Part shown: one piece after another, positions 23,114-33,518 of the stretch
How positions within the stretch are numbered: position 1 is the stretch's first letter
Layout of the letters: every line of letters starts with the position of its first letter
Origin: Ottelia alismoides
Taxonomy: Eukaryota; Streptophyta; Magnoliopsida; Alismatales; Hydrocharitaceae
Assembly (NCBI GenBank): GCA_037367405.1
Contig: JAZKJV010008882.1
Span: 2,170,001 to 2,234,000 of the forward strand
DNA length: 64,000 nt
Direction of reading: 5' to 3'
Notes under the pieces: generated by a model
Databases searched by the model: none
The model's input: the letters and a program-made list of their open reading frames with translations, nothing else
What the model was told of the DNA's origin: nothing
Position numbers and translations under genes: made by a program

Positions 23114-23123
23114 TCTATAAATA
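23114..23123 (+). promoter_or_regulatory. Possible TATA box of A 5' LTR
   Basis: TCTATAAATA stands between GC-richer upstream sequence and an AT-rich leader. The same motif is at 31771-31780 in the 3' LTR. Confidence 0.4.
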
Positions 23124-24851
23124 AAAATAAAAAATTAACATAAAACTATTTTTCCTGTTCATCTCACATTTGTTTTCGCAGGGAAAATTAAAAAAATAAA
23201 AATTTTGTTATCTTTTATCTCTAACGATTGTTTTGCAGGTAAAAATAAATAAATAAAAAATTTTGTTTCTAACTATTGTTTTGCAGGTCCATTTAAAATA
23301 AAAAAACATAAAAAAAATTTCCTTTCTCTTTTAGTTACATTTCCTGTTCAAAAAAAAAGAAGAAAACAAACAAAAAAATATATACTTTTTGTTGCTTCTA
23401 ACATTGCCTGCAGGTCACAGATCAATAAAAACAAAAAAAAATAAAAAAAGTAAAAAAAGTAACAAGCAGGTGGACGGTGGGTCATCACCCCCACCGCCCT
23501 CCGCCTTCCAGCCACCCCGCGACTGCGGAGGCCCCGTTGCTCGCCAGCCCCGCGCGGCGTCCTCCCGCCGCTGCTCCAGCGGCCTCCCTCCTCGCCGCAC
23601 TCCAGCAGGCGGCGGTGCCGCCCTTCTCCCTCTCCAGCCGCCAACCGCCCCCCTCAACGGGCGGCCCTCCACGCGCGGGCGGCGCCACCCCCACAGCCGT
23701 CCGCCGTAAACGGCACCTCCAGGTTCAGCCGCCTCCGTTCCCGCACAGCATCGAGCCGCGCGCCGCGGGCCCCTCCAGCCGCGCCCTCCACCGCGTCCCT
23801 TCCAGGCCTCCGCCTCGCCAGGCTCGTGCGCGCCCGTGCGCGCGCCAGCGCAGCCGCCCAGCCGCGCCCTCCTCGCCCAGCCGCCCGACGCGCTCCAGAT
23901 CCTAAGGGGCGGCGGCGACACCCTATGCGGCTCCTCATTTGTGAAGAAACGTATGCACTACAGGAACCCTAGGGTATTTGAAATAATTTATTTGGCCAAT
24001 TTACAGAAATACCCTTGAGATTGTTTATAAATGCAAAGAAGTCCCCTTCAGCCAAAGCACATGCAAGACATGCTTCTCCCTGGGTAATTTGCAATATTAA
24101 CCTTGTATTTTATTTCTGTTATCATTCAGTACAAAAACTTTGCTAAATTACATTCCCGTCCCTGTGTTTTAAGACCTTGAATTGCATGCTACTTTTGAAT
24201 GGAATAAATACTTCCTTGTAAGCAAAAATTCTGAGAACATTCATGTATACTCCTTCTGTGGTCTTAATCATTGTATAAAGTTGTCATCAATTTTTGTTGA
24301 CATTTGTTATATTTAAAAAATCAAAAATAGTGTATTTTGTGTCCTTTTCTCTGTCTACATTTTGAAAATTCATAAAAAAATATAAAAATTGCCTAAAAAT
24401 CCCACAAAAATTTCTGTAGTTACTTTTGAGTGTCATTTAATTTCTATCCAAGTTTTGTGCAATTTTCATATATAAAACTCCAAAAAAATTACAAAATACA
24501 AAAATAGTGTTGTGTGTGTTTTGTGCATTTTGTGCTTGTTCATCTATTCGAAAAATACTAAAAAAATATAAAAGTCAAAAACCACTAAAAAATCATTTTC
24601 TGAAATTTGACTACTTAGTTTTTAAATCGTGCTCCTTGTGTTCGACCCTGGTCGCTATACCAGGTAAAAAGAATAGCGAAAATATTTCTTTTATATTTCT
24701 GAGTGCTTACATTGTTCTTCATTGATTTCTATCATTTCTGAGTGGTTTTAAAATACAAATATTTTTCTCGATTGACCGCACTTGGTGATTTGGGTCACAA
24801 CGACCATTTTTATTTACATACTTAACCCGATTGTCAGGCGTGTCATCAGAA

Positions 24852-24869
24852 TGGCGCCGTTGCCGGGGA
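24852..24869 (+). other. Primer-binding site of A, tRNA-Asp
   Basis: TGGCGCCGTTGCCGGGGA, a perfect copy of the tRNA-Asp primer site used by Athila/Tat elements, three bases after the LTR. Confidence 0.92.
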
Positions 24870-26167
24870 GCACGGCTTTGTAGTCATTTTTCTATCTTGT
24901 CTCTCTATATCATAATTGCTTTCTGACCTTCTCTCTTTGATTTTTGTGCGAGGTACTGCTTTGACGACTTGGAGTTTACTATTTGGAGGACCCACACAAG
25001 AAGAAGAGCAAGGAGGAGAAGAAGATTTTTTTTGAGAGAACAATTATTCTTGTAATAATTTAGGACTTTGAACTTGTGGACTTGGACTTTACTCGGGGTC
25101 TGTTTCGTCAAGTGCCGGTGCACTTGGGGGACCTCACCACCGTTTTCCGTGTTTTTGATTTTACCGCCATAACTTGCTATTTGATTCTCGCAGTTTTAGC
25201 CCCTAGACGTAGGAATTTTTGTTGATTGTGACGTAAATTTCTAAGGCCCAACACCTAATAGAATATCTGTTCCTATAGAACGTAATTGGACCTTACTAAA
25301 ATTCACTGAAAAAGTTAGTTTAATTGGATTTGAGACCACGTGCCGTGAGGAGTCACATACAGCGCTGGCAGGACCCGTTGTGGCGGGCACCGAGTGACTC
25401 TCAAGATCGGACTCCGGACTTAATTTGGTTAGCTAACTATTATTCTTCACGATCAATAGAAGTTGCTTGTCTAAGGCCGGTTTCTTCGTGCATCATATAG
25501 TTAGTTTATATTCTGTCTTTAATTTTATGCGCGGATCATATTGCATGTAGAGTGCTGGAGTGAGGTACGCATTTTCTATCTCTGCATGCATCATTGTGTT
25601 TGATCGTACATTGGCTTTCTCGATCCCTCCCCCTGTTTTTGGACTCAAATTAATCAAAGAGGAAATCGGAAAGCTCGTTAGGCGTTTATTCTTGAAAATA
25701 TCCAAAAAAATCACAAAATCAAAAATTTAAAAAAATTGGGACTGCTAATTGAACTTGACTCTAAAATCAAACGTAATTGATTCACTTCATTGTATTGGGA
25801 GAGCAATTCCCTCATTGTTTGCGCTTTTACTCGCTCGCGTACACACTAAGGAGTAGTGCCCAAATCCTATTCAAGCCTCCTAAGTGTTTGTACAACTTTC
25901 GTTGATCACCTTAACTCTAAAATTGAAAAGATAAAGGACCGAATCTCACGGTCTTCACTTTGTGTTGAGTTGGTGAACTGGGGGTTTGCTTTGTGTTTTG
26001 TATGTCTTTGGTGTGAGTCGGTTACAATCATCTTCCTTTATCATTAGCAGTCACCTTCTGTCTCTAACCCACCCTCCCTCCCTTCTATCTCTCTCTTCGT
26101 TCCTACCTTTTCTTTCTTTCACTCCCTTCTATCCCTCCATTCCTCCCTTCAGTTTCCTCTCATCACG
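24870..26167 (+). other. Element A 5' leader
   Basis: About 1.3 kb without a supported gene. It shares AGCACGGCTT..TAGTCATTTTT after the primer site with B, the GCCCCTAG..GTAGGA and GATTGTGACGTAA blocks (about 25200-25235) with B, and the GCAGGACCC hairpin block and AGTGCCCAAATCCTATTCAA (about 25853) with D. A pyrimidine-rich tract (26055-26160) precedes the gag start. Confidence 0.7.
25245..25292 (+). other. Conserved leader stem-loop, A copy
   Basis: GGCCCAA pairs, with one mismatch, with TTGGACC; the loop contains TTCCTATAG. The same structure is in B, C and D. Confidence 0.5.
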
Positions 26168-28132
26168 ATGGGCCACTTTCCATTCCAGCCGAATTTTGCG
26201 GCTTCTTCATTTCACACCCATCACTCACGTTCATTCTCTCGAGAGGTCGGAACCCCATCCGACTTCTCATCTTCTACCTACCCACCCTCCCATTTGGGAC
26301 GTGCTGTGAGTGACACCCACAGAGACCAAATTGACCAAACACGAGACATGGGTGTTCACATTACTGAGATGAGAGTGCATCCCATAGGCAATCGAATGGG
26401 GCAGTTGCGAGCTTTAGATGACTTGTATCCTAGGACATTGGATGAGTACACAGATCATGAAGTCCAGTCCGCTTCTACCTTGAGACCCTTTGTTCTGGAT
26501 TTAGAGTTAATTGATCTACTGCCTAAGTTTTTTGGGGAAATGCACGAGGAACCTAATTTGCATATTGATGAATTTGAGGATTTTTGTGTATCACGATCAT
26601 ATTTGGATATCACTTCTGAGGACATGATGCTGATTACCTTCCCATTTACACTTCAGAGTAGAGCCAAGAGTTGGCATAGACGATTGGGAAGGAAGATTGC
26701 TACATGGGGAGATTTACGATCATTATTTTTGAAGAAATTTTACCCCCAGTGTAGAGCAGAGATGATGCGGTCATGTATTCGTGAATTTTCTGTTAACCCC
26801 TAAAAGCCGTTGAGAGATTCATGGTTGAGGTTACGAGAACTTTTGAGGCGATTTCCAGATCATGGATTTTCGATGACTGACCTTATCCATATCGCCATGA
26901 GGGGGAGGACCGCAGAGCAAATATCATATGTCATTACCTCGTGTAGTGGTTCACACCATTGTCCCGACTTGGATTCTGTTGAGACCATCTTGGATACACT
27001 TTCTGATCTTGCATATACACCAGATGATTTATTTGGGACAACACATGACGGAGAGATGACAACTGTTGAGTGTGTGACACACCATGCTGATCTTGATAGC
27101 ACACACAAATCAGAGGATATGGATGCTACTACTTCTCATTTGATGGATGTGTTGCCTACTGTTGTGAGTTCCCAGAGCCGGACATTGGTTGATGACCAAT
27201 TGGATTTACAATCAGATTTTGAGCCAGTCCCGCTCTATCACGTAGAAGATTCGTCGATTCTAGATCTGCTAGGATCCCAAGAGATAGAAGAGGAACCCAC
27301 ATCTCAGCCATCCTCTGATTCTTTCCAGTATCCATACATAGTTAATACAGTGTCTTGTCTTCAGGAGATCTTCTCAGATTCGGAGATACATTTGGATTCA
27401 TCTCAGCATAGAGAGTTTGATGAGGGACCGATTTTGGATTTTACAGAACTTGATAGTCCCGTACTTGAGCCATGTGTCCTCCCTTTTGATGAGGTCGATA
27501 CATTTTTCGAGGACATGATATTCGACAGCATTGATCCCAAGTTTCCTTATGATTCGGCATTACTCCCTGAGGGTTATCTGCGAAAGGATGCCATGGACCA
27601 TATAAACTCGGTTTCACTTTCTGGGAGTGCATCCGATCTGTCGGATCACGAGACCGAGTATTTTGATATTTCTGATAATGAATTTGATGATTCTCTCCTC
27701 GACGACCCTCGCGAGGATGACCCGATCTTTGAGGTATTCGATGATTTCACTGATTTGTCTACATTCCATGCATCGGATATCTGCCTTTATAGCGAGTCTC
27801 CAGATCATGATCTTCCATATCTATTTGAGACGGTGATTGACGTGGAGGATTCACTGACTGATCCTTCTTTCTCCACGTTTGACTTCTTCGGTTCTGCCCT
27901 TTCACTCCATACAGATCTTGAGCCGACGATTTCTTTTGTGCTACCGGAGCCTGACTTCATCTGCACATATCTTTACTCGGTAGCAAACACCCGCCTGACT
28001 GTTTATCTGGGTGTTATCATTTACTCTCTTGACTCTGTTGACCTCGTTGTTGTTCTCCCACCGAGACTGCAACGACAGTACGGTATTCGCCTGACAGATG
28101 CCGTCCTGAACCTCGATACGACGTTGTCCTAG
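26168..28132 (+). pseudogene. Element A gag-like protein with acidic tail (one stop codon)
   Basis: One frame of about 654 codons is broken by a TAA at 26801-26803. Residues 1-100 are low in structure. Residues about 115-210 hold an Athila capsid-like core (EEPNLHIDEFEDFC, TFPFTLQSRAKSW, WGDLRSLFLKKFYP), continuing after the stop with DSWLRLRELLRRFPDHG. B and C show the same order (HLHLQEF, AFPFSLADRAATWLKHLG, YLNKYYPLGRTNAARALI, ERFRELTDRCPHH). From about 27100 to the end the protein is strongly acidic and Asp/Ser-rich with no known domain, no CCHC knuckle and no enzyme motifs. The ATG at 26168 is the first after the pyrimidine tract. Whether the TAA is an inactivating mutation or read through is unknown; mutation is more likely. 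Confidence 0.75.
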
Positions 28133-28190
28133 CATTTGCGCCCAGCTAGGGGCGTAAACTCTAGCGCTTGTTGAGAGGCACCTCAACATT
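28133..28190 (+). other. Two small hairpins right after the gag stop codon
   Basis: TGCGCCCAGCTAGGGGCGTA (about 28137-28156) and GTTGAGAGGCACCTCAAC (about 28169-28186) each fold on themselves within 60 bases of the stop. They might act in 3' RNA structure; no role is shown. Confidence 0.4.
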
Positions 28191-28263
28191 GATTTTTCAC
28201 ATATGTTTATATCATTCTGTCCATATCATATATTCTTTCTGTCTCACACCCCATCTCCATCTC

Positions 28264-28640
28264 ATGATTATTCCATACTTAGGGTGCACTTTACCCTAAG
28301 TATAGGGGGGTGTCAGACGTTTGATAATTCTTTTGATTCTTTTTACCTCTGTTTTGCTGCCTATACTTAGGGATATTTTACCCTAAGTATAGGGGAGGTA
28401 GACTCTGTATATTCATCTCCTCGGTTTTCTCCTTTGTGTACAGTCTGCTATACTTAGGATTACTTGATCCTAAGTATAGGGGGATCACCGACTTCCATTG
28501 ATTTTATTCTTTTATTTGTCGTTGTAGTATACTATTCTTCTCACTTTTTCTATACGAAGCACGAGTTATGTCTTTATTTCCAGCTCTTTGATCACTATGA
28601 GGACATAGTTCGAGCTAAGTATAGGGGGGTATCGTATATA
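28264..28640 (+). repeat. Hairpin/PPT-like array, element A
   Basis: Three palindromic units, 28273-28308, 28360-28395 and 28448-28486, of the form CTATACTTAGG-N-CCTAAGTATAGGGG, and a longer fourth unit at 28549-28629 that ends in CTAAGTATAGGGGGG. The right arms match the PPT at 30141-30154. Inner stem bases differ between units but stay paired (GGGT/ACCC and GGAT/ATCC). Confidence 0.85.
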
Positions 28641-30140
28641 TTGTATATATACTTTAGCCATAACTCGTACTTTCATATTTTTAATATGGCTAAACTACTG
28701 TGTAAGTACTAAAAAAATAAAATTAAAAAAAGAGATGCATAAATTTCCTCAAAAATTTTTTCTTGTACATACTGACTAATAAATCAGGTTAAAATATTTT
28801 GAAAAATATTTTGAAAGTAGTTTGAAAATCTTTTTGAAAAATCTTTTGAAAACCATTTGAAAAATGTTTGAAAAATATTTTCAACCTTTGTAAAATTTTG
28901 AAAATTATTTCACAAAAAGATTTTTATTTTTCTTCGCATTGTACATATTTTCTTGCATTGACATGTGCATTTTTCAGGATAGTCTTGATAATTAAACTAA
29001 GTCTGAATAAATTTGAAGAATGGAGCTTAGTTGGACCTTAATCCACTTAATTTCAGAGGAACCTTATAAGATGTGGAGTTAAGACTTTTCAGGTCCTAGT
29101 GACTTAATTCTTTGGGTCCACACGACTATGTTCACGTGTCATCTTGATGAGTCTAAGTAGAATATTTAACAACACACACATGATTCTTTCAGACCGTGGC
29201 TTACCTTGGACAATGCACTTTACACGTAGCTCTTCATGGAGGAGGTGGTGAGGAGGCAGTTTCCTTTGGCTTGGGGTAGCATATGAGGGTAGTACTTCTA
29301 GGCGGAACCTCTCTTCTTCTTCTAGTGAAGGAAGTGCGTCTCAACTTGGTCTAGTAGTGATGAAGGCTAAAGACAGAAGTTGTGGGTTGCAATAAAGCTT
29401 CAAAAGAGGGATAGTCTACTGGCTCAAGAGGAAAATTTCTTATATATATGCTGCACCATGTAGATATGTTGTACAGATGCATTTGAAAAAAAAGAAAAAG
29501 AAAAAGAAAAAATGTGCAAAGAAAGAAAAACTCCAAAAAAGTGGTGGCTCGGATTGAAAATTTAATAATCCCACCGGAGTGTATATAGTCAAATAAAGCA
29601 AAAGCTTATGGTATCCATGTTACATCTCATGAAGCTTGCAGCGGGAGACTTAGCTACACTGGTTGAGCTCCCAAAATTCTATACCTCTTATTCCCCCTCT
29701 TCCTGAGCCGGTTGCACTTGAACTTAGAAGGGAATACCCCGCTTCTCGAGGAAAGAGTTGCTAGACCGGGGGATTAGAGTTACCTTGTTGATAGAGGCTG
29801 TTTCTTTGTTACTTCTGAGATGAGGAACTATATTCACTTACACCGTACAAGTAAGATTTCATAGTCACAAGAATTTGTGTATGTAGACTTGTTCTGATCT
29901 GACGATTGAGGAGACCTGAATAGGAGTCTTGTGGAACTTAGAGTCTGTTAGGTTTTAAATCCACATCCCATTAAGGTTCCGACACACTAATAACCCAAAG
30001 GTCTGACAGAGCTCCAGACTACATTTTTATGAAGATAAGCTTAAAAGTCAACATTATTCTAACTTCTTTCCTTTTTCTTTTCTTTATTTTTGTTTTCACT
30101 TATTTTTCAAATAAGTGTTTGCTAAGGGACTAGCAAAGGT
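28641..30140 (+). other. Element A conserved 3' noncoding region
   Basis: It begins with a GAAAAnTnTTTTGAAA-rich stretch (28790-28930), then a block of about 1.1 kb that aligns with B (19320-20450), C (45183-46080 plus 15554-15748) and D (60730-61830). Similarity to B is about 95 percent by eye over 29200-29460 although the two elements' coding regions and LTRs are unlike. No frame on the element strand is supported; a 61-codon antisense frame is at 29351-29536. Confidence 0.75.
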
Positions 30141-30154
30141 AAAGTATAGGGGAA
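30141..30154 (+). other. PPT of element A
   Basis: AAAGTATAGGGGAA directly abuts the 3' LTR. Confidence 0.85.
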
Positions 30155-33100
30155 TGATGAATCCACGATTCATCGCCTTTATTCTTTTATTTTAGCTTCA
30201 ATTTCTTAGTCAAACACCTGTAAATACCCATTAATTTCATAATTTTACCATTTTGCATGCATTTATTAAAATTGCATTTTTAACACTTTTTGTACATAAA
30301 TAAAAGAATAAAGAAGAAAAGAAAAAGAAAAGAAAAATAAAGGATGTAATTATGCAATAAATACAGACTGACCCAAACCCCGAGAGAAGGTCAAGACTTG
30401 ACCTGATCGACCAGGAATAAAGTAGGGGGAGATAGGGTCGTTTGTCAGAAAAATCAAAAATATATTGTAAATATTTTTCATGTATATTTATACAAAACTT
30501 ACATTATTTTATCTGTACATAATGTGACCTCTAACTAATTATTTTCGTAAATAAAAATTGTAAATAAAATTGTGTTGTAAATAATAAAAATATTTGTAAA
30601 ATAAAATATTGTATATATTACAAATAATTACACCCAGAAAAAGCCACAAAGTGATAATTGAAACATCAATTCCGGCTCCACACAAGCTCAAATTGAACCA
30701 AACTCACTTCCATCATACTATAAATTAAATTATCTTTCAAATGGCTGTGGTTTCATTATTTTTGGAGTTACGGTTAAAAAGTCAGTTTTCTGGGGTTTTT
30801 TGTACAGTTTTCCCATATACTTGTTGTATATTCATATTTATTTTTATAATGTATATATTTGTAAATACTACTTTCATTAAAAATAAAAAAAATTAAAAAA
30901 AAAGATAAAAATTTAAAAAGTCTTTTATAAAAATATTTCCTTATTTGTACCTATGTATATTGTATTATATGTGTATAATATATGTATACAATTAATTTCC
31001 CTAAATAAAAATTACCAAAAAAATAATTATCTCACATTAATTAATTTAATTTATTTAATTACGAAAATCATATGTAATTATTTAATTTATTGGGTTTATT
31101 TGAATTCATTTGATTTGATAACTTACCTTTTATGTAAAGATTTGATTTTGTGCCTAAAATAGCCACCATTAAGGTGGTTAATTGATTTTTGGGAATTATT
31201 TAATTTATTTATTTTAATTAATTACGAAATTCGTTTTTTAATTAATTATTTATTTTTATTCATTCAATTATTTTATTTAATTAACAAATAAACACTTTCC
31301 TCATTTGTGAATATCTTCCATTTTTGATTTTCTTCTCTTTTTAATGGGCTCCTCCTCCCTCATTCACACTTGATCGATCTTTGGCGGAGAGAAGCCCGGT
31401 TTCCGAGAGTTTTCTTGTTGAAGAGGGTCCTAGCCTCCGATCCGGTCGGTGACAGCGATCTGAGCTTCGTCGAGGCCATCATGGCGTGTCCGAACCCCAA
31501 GGTGAGATCCACTTTTACTTGTCGTTTATCGTAGGTAGATCGTAGGTTTAAATTTTGCGTAGGTGTAGTGAGTAGTTTTTAGATTAAAAATCCCAAAATT
31601 TCATCACACTTTAATCCACATCCGACACCGATTTTTCGCCTCATTTTCGTGTCCCGCCAGTTCTTTTTCTATCTCACGCAACCACATACCTCCGACCACG
31701 CACGGTGGTCGGAGTCCACGGATCTATCTTCCATTTCGCAGATCCGAATCCATTCACAAATCCCTTCTTGTCTATAAATAAAAATAAAAAATTAACATAA
31801 AACTATTTTTCCTGTTCATCTCACATTTGTTTTTGCAGGGAAAATTAAAAAAATAAAAATTTTGTTATCTTTTATCTCTAACGATTGTTTTGCAGGTAAA
31901 AATAAATAAATAAAAAATTTTGTTTCTAACTATTGTTTTGCAGGTCCATTTAAAATAAAAAAACATAAAAAAATTAAAAAAAATTTCCTTTCTCTTTTAG
32001 TTACATTTCCTGTTCAAAAAAAAGGAAGAAAACAAACAAAAAAATATATACTTTTTTTTGCTTCTAACATTGCCTGCAGGTCACAGATCAATAAAAACAA
32101 AAAAATAAAAAAAAAAGTAAAAAAAGTAACAAGCAGGTGGACGGTGGGTCATCACCCCCACCGCCCTCCGCCTTCCAGCCACCCCGCGACTGCGGAGGCC
32201 CCGTTGCTCGCCAGCCCCGCGCGGCGTCCTCCCGTCGCTGCTCCAGCGGCCTCCCTCCTCGCCGCGCTCCAGCAGGCGGCGGTGCCGCCCTTCTCCCTCT
32301 CCAGCCGCCAACCGCCCCCCTCAACGGGCGGCCCTCCACGCGCAGGCGGCGCCACCCCCACAGCCGTCTGCCGTAAACGGCACCTCCAGGTTCAGCCGCC
32401 TCCGTTCCCGCGCAGCATCGAGCCGCGCGCCGCGGGCCCCTCCAGCCGCGCCCTCCACCGCGTCCCTTCCAGGCCTCCGCCTCGCCAGGCTCGTGCGCGC
32501 CCATGCGCGCGCCAGCGCAGCCGCCCACCGCGCCCTCCTCGCCCAGCCGCCCGGCGCGCTCCAGATCCTAAGGGGCGACGGCGGCACCCTATGCGGATCC
32601 TCATTTGTGAAGAAACGTATGCACTACAGGAACCCTAGGGTATTTGAAATAATTTATTTGGCCAATTTACAGAAATACCCTTTAGATTGTTTATAAATGC
32701 AAAGAAGTCCCCTTCAGCCAAAGCACATGCAAGACATGCTTCTCCCTGGGTAATTTGCAATATTAACCTTGTATTTTATTTCTGTTATCATTCAGTACAA
32801 AAACTTTGCTAAATTACATTCCCGTCCCTGTGTTTTAAGACCTTGAATTGCATGTTACTTTTGAATGGAATAAATACTTCCTTGTAAGTAAAAATTCTGA
32901 GAACATTCATGTATACTCCTTTTGTGGTCTTAATCATTGTATAAAGTTGTCATCAATTTTTGTTGACATTTGTTATATTTAAAAAATCAAAAACAGTGTA
33001 TTTTGTGTCCTTTTCTCTGTCTACATTTTGAAAATTCATAAAAAAATATAAAAATTTCCTAAAAATCCCACAAAAATTTCTGTAGTTACTTTTGAGTGTC

Positions 33101-33513
33101 ATTTAATTTCTATCCAAGTTTTGTGCAATTTTCATATATAAAACTCCAAAAAAATTACAAAATACAAAAATAGTGTTGTGTGTGTTTTGTGCATTTTGTG
33201 CTTGTTCATCTATTCGAAAAATACTAAAAAAATATAAAAGTCAAAAACCACTAAAAATCATTTTCTGAAATTTGACTACTTAGTTTTTAAATCGTGCTCC
33301 TTGTGTTCGACCCTGGTCGCTATACCAGGTAAAAAGAATAGCGAAAATATTTCTTTTATATTTCTGAGTGCTTACATTGTTCTTCATTGATTTCTATCAT
33401 TTCTGAGTGGTTTTAAAATACAAATATTTTTCTCGATTGACCGCGCTTGGTGATTTGGGTCACAACGACCATTTTTATTTACATACTTAACCCGATTGTC
33501 AGGCGTGTCATCA
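30155..33513 (+). mobile_element. Element A 3' LTR
   Basis: 3359 bp, starting TGATGAATCCACG and ending GTGTCATCA, nearly identical to 21498-24848; differences are a few substitutions (for example G/A at a CG in the TTTTCGCAG motif) and small A-run indels. This level of identity marks a recent insertion. Confidence 0.93.
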
Positions 33514-33518
33514 CTACC
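33514..33518. repeat. TSD of element A, right copy (CTACC)
   Basis: Exact copy of 21493-21497; the integrase frame of B resumes here. Confidence 0.93.

Larger units (their letters stand above)
21498..24848 (+). mobile_element. Element A 5' LTR
   Basis: Starts TGATGAATCCACGATTCATC, ends GGCGTGTCATCA; 3351 bp. Order: AT-rich U3, a gene-like segment (22690-22860), a TATA box (about 23114), a run of TTTTGCAGG motifs (23170-23415), a GC-rich block (23465-23935), and the conserved end GTGCTCCTTGTGTTCGACCC (24629 onward) with a CCTGG...CCAGG stem. The GC-rich block gives open frames on both strands because of composition; their sequences are low-complexity and not supported as genes. Confidence 0.93.
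21498..33513 (+). mobile_element. Element A: non-autonomous Athila-like LTR retrotransposon
   Basis: Two nearly identical LTRs (21498-24848, 30155-33513), an exact 5-bp TSD, a perfect tRNA-Asp primer site, a gag-like frame and a PPT define this 12-kb element. It lacks retropepsin, RT, RNase H and integrase, so it must have used proteins from another element. The near-identity of its LTRs and its position inside B make it the youngest insertion here. Confidence 0.94.

Noticed and set aside
23415..23938. Overlapping long frames on both strands in the GC-rich part of A's LTRs (also 32088-32638)
   Set aside because: They are Pro/Ala/Arg/Gly-rich on both strands, as expected from base composition. 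There is no domain, and they lie in LTR leader.
28264..28486. Palindromes as transcription terminators
   Set aside because: Intrinsic hairpin terminators are bacterial. Here the palindromes recur in plant retroelements and end in PPT-like purines.
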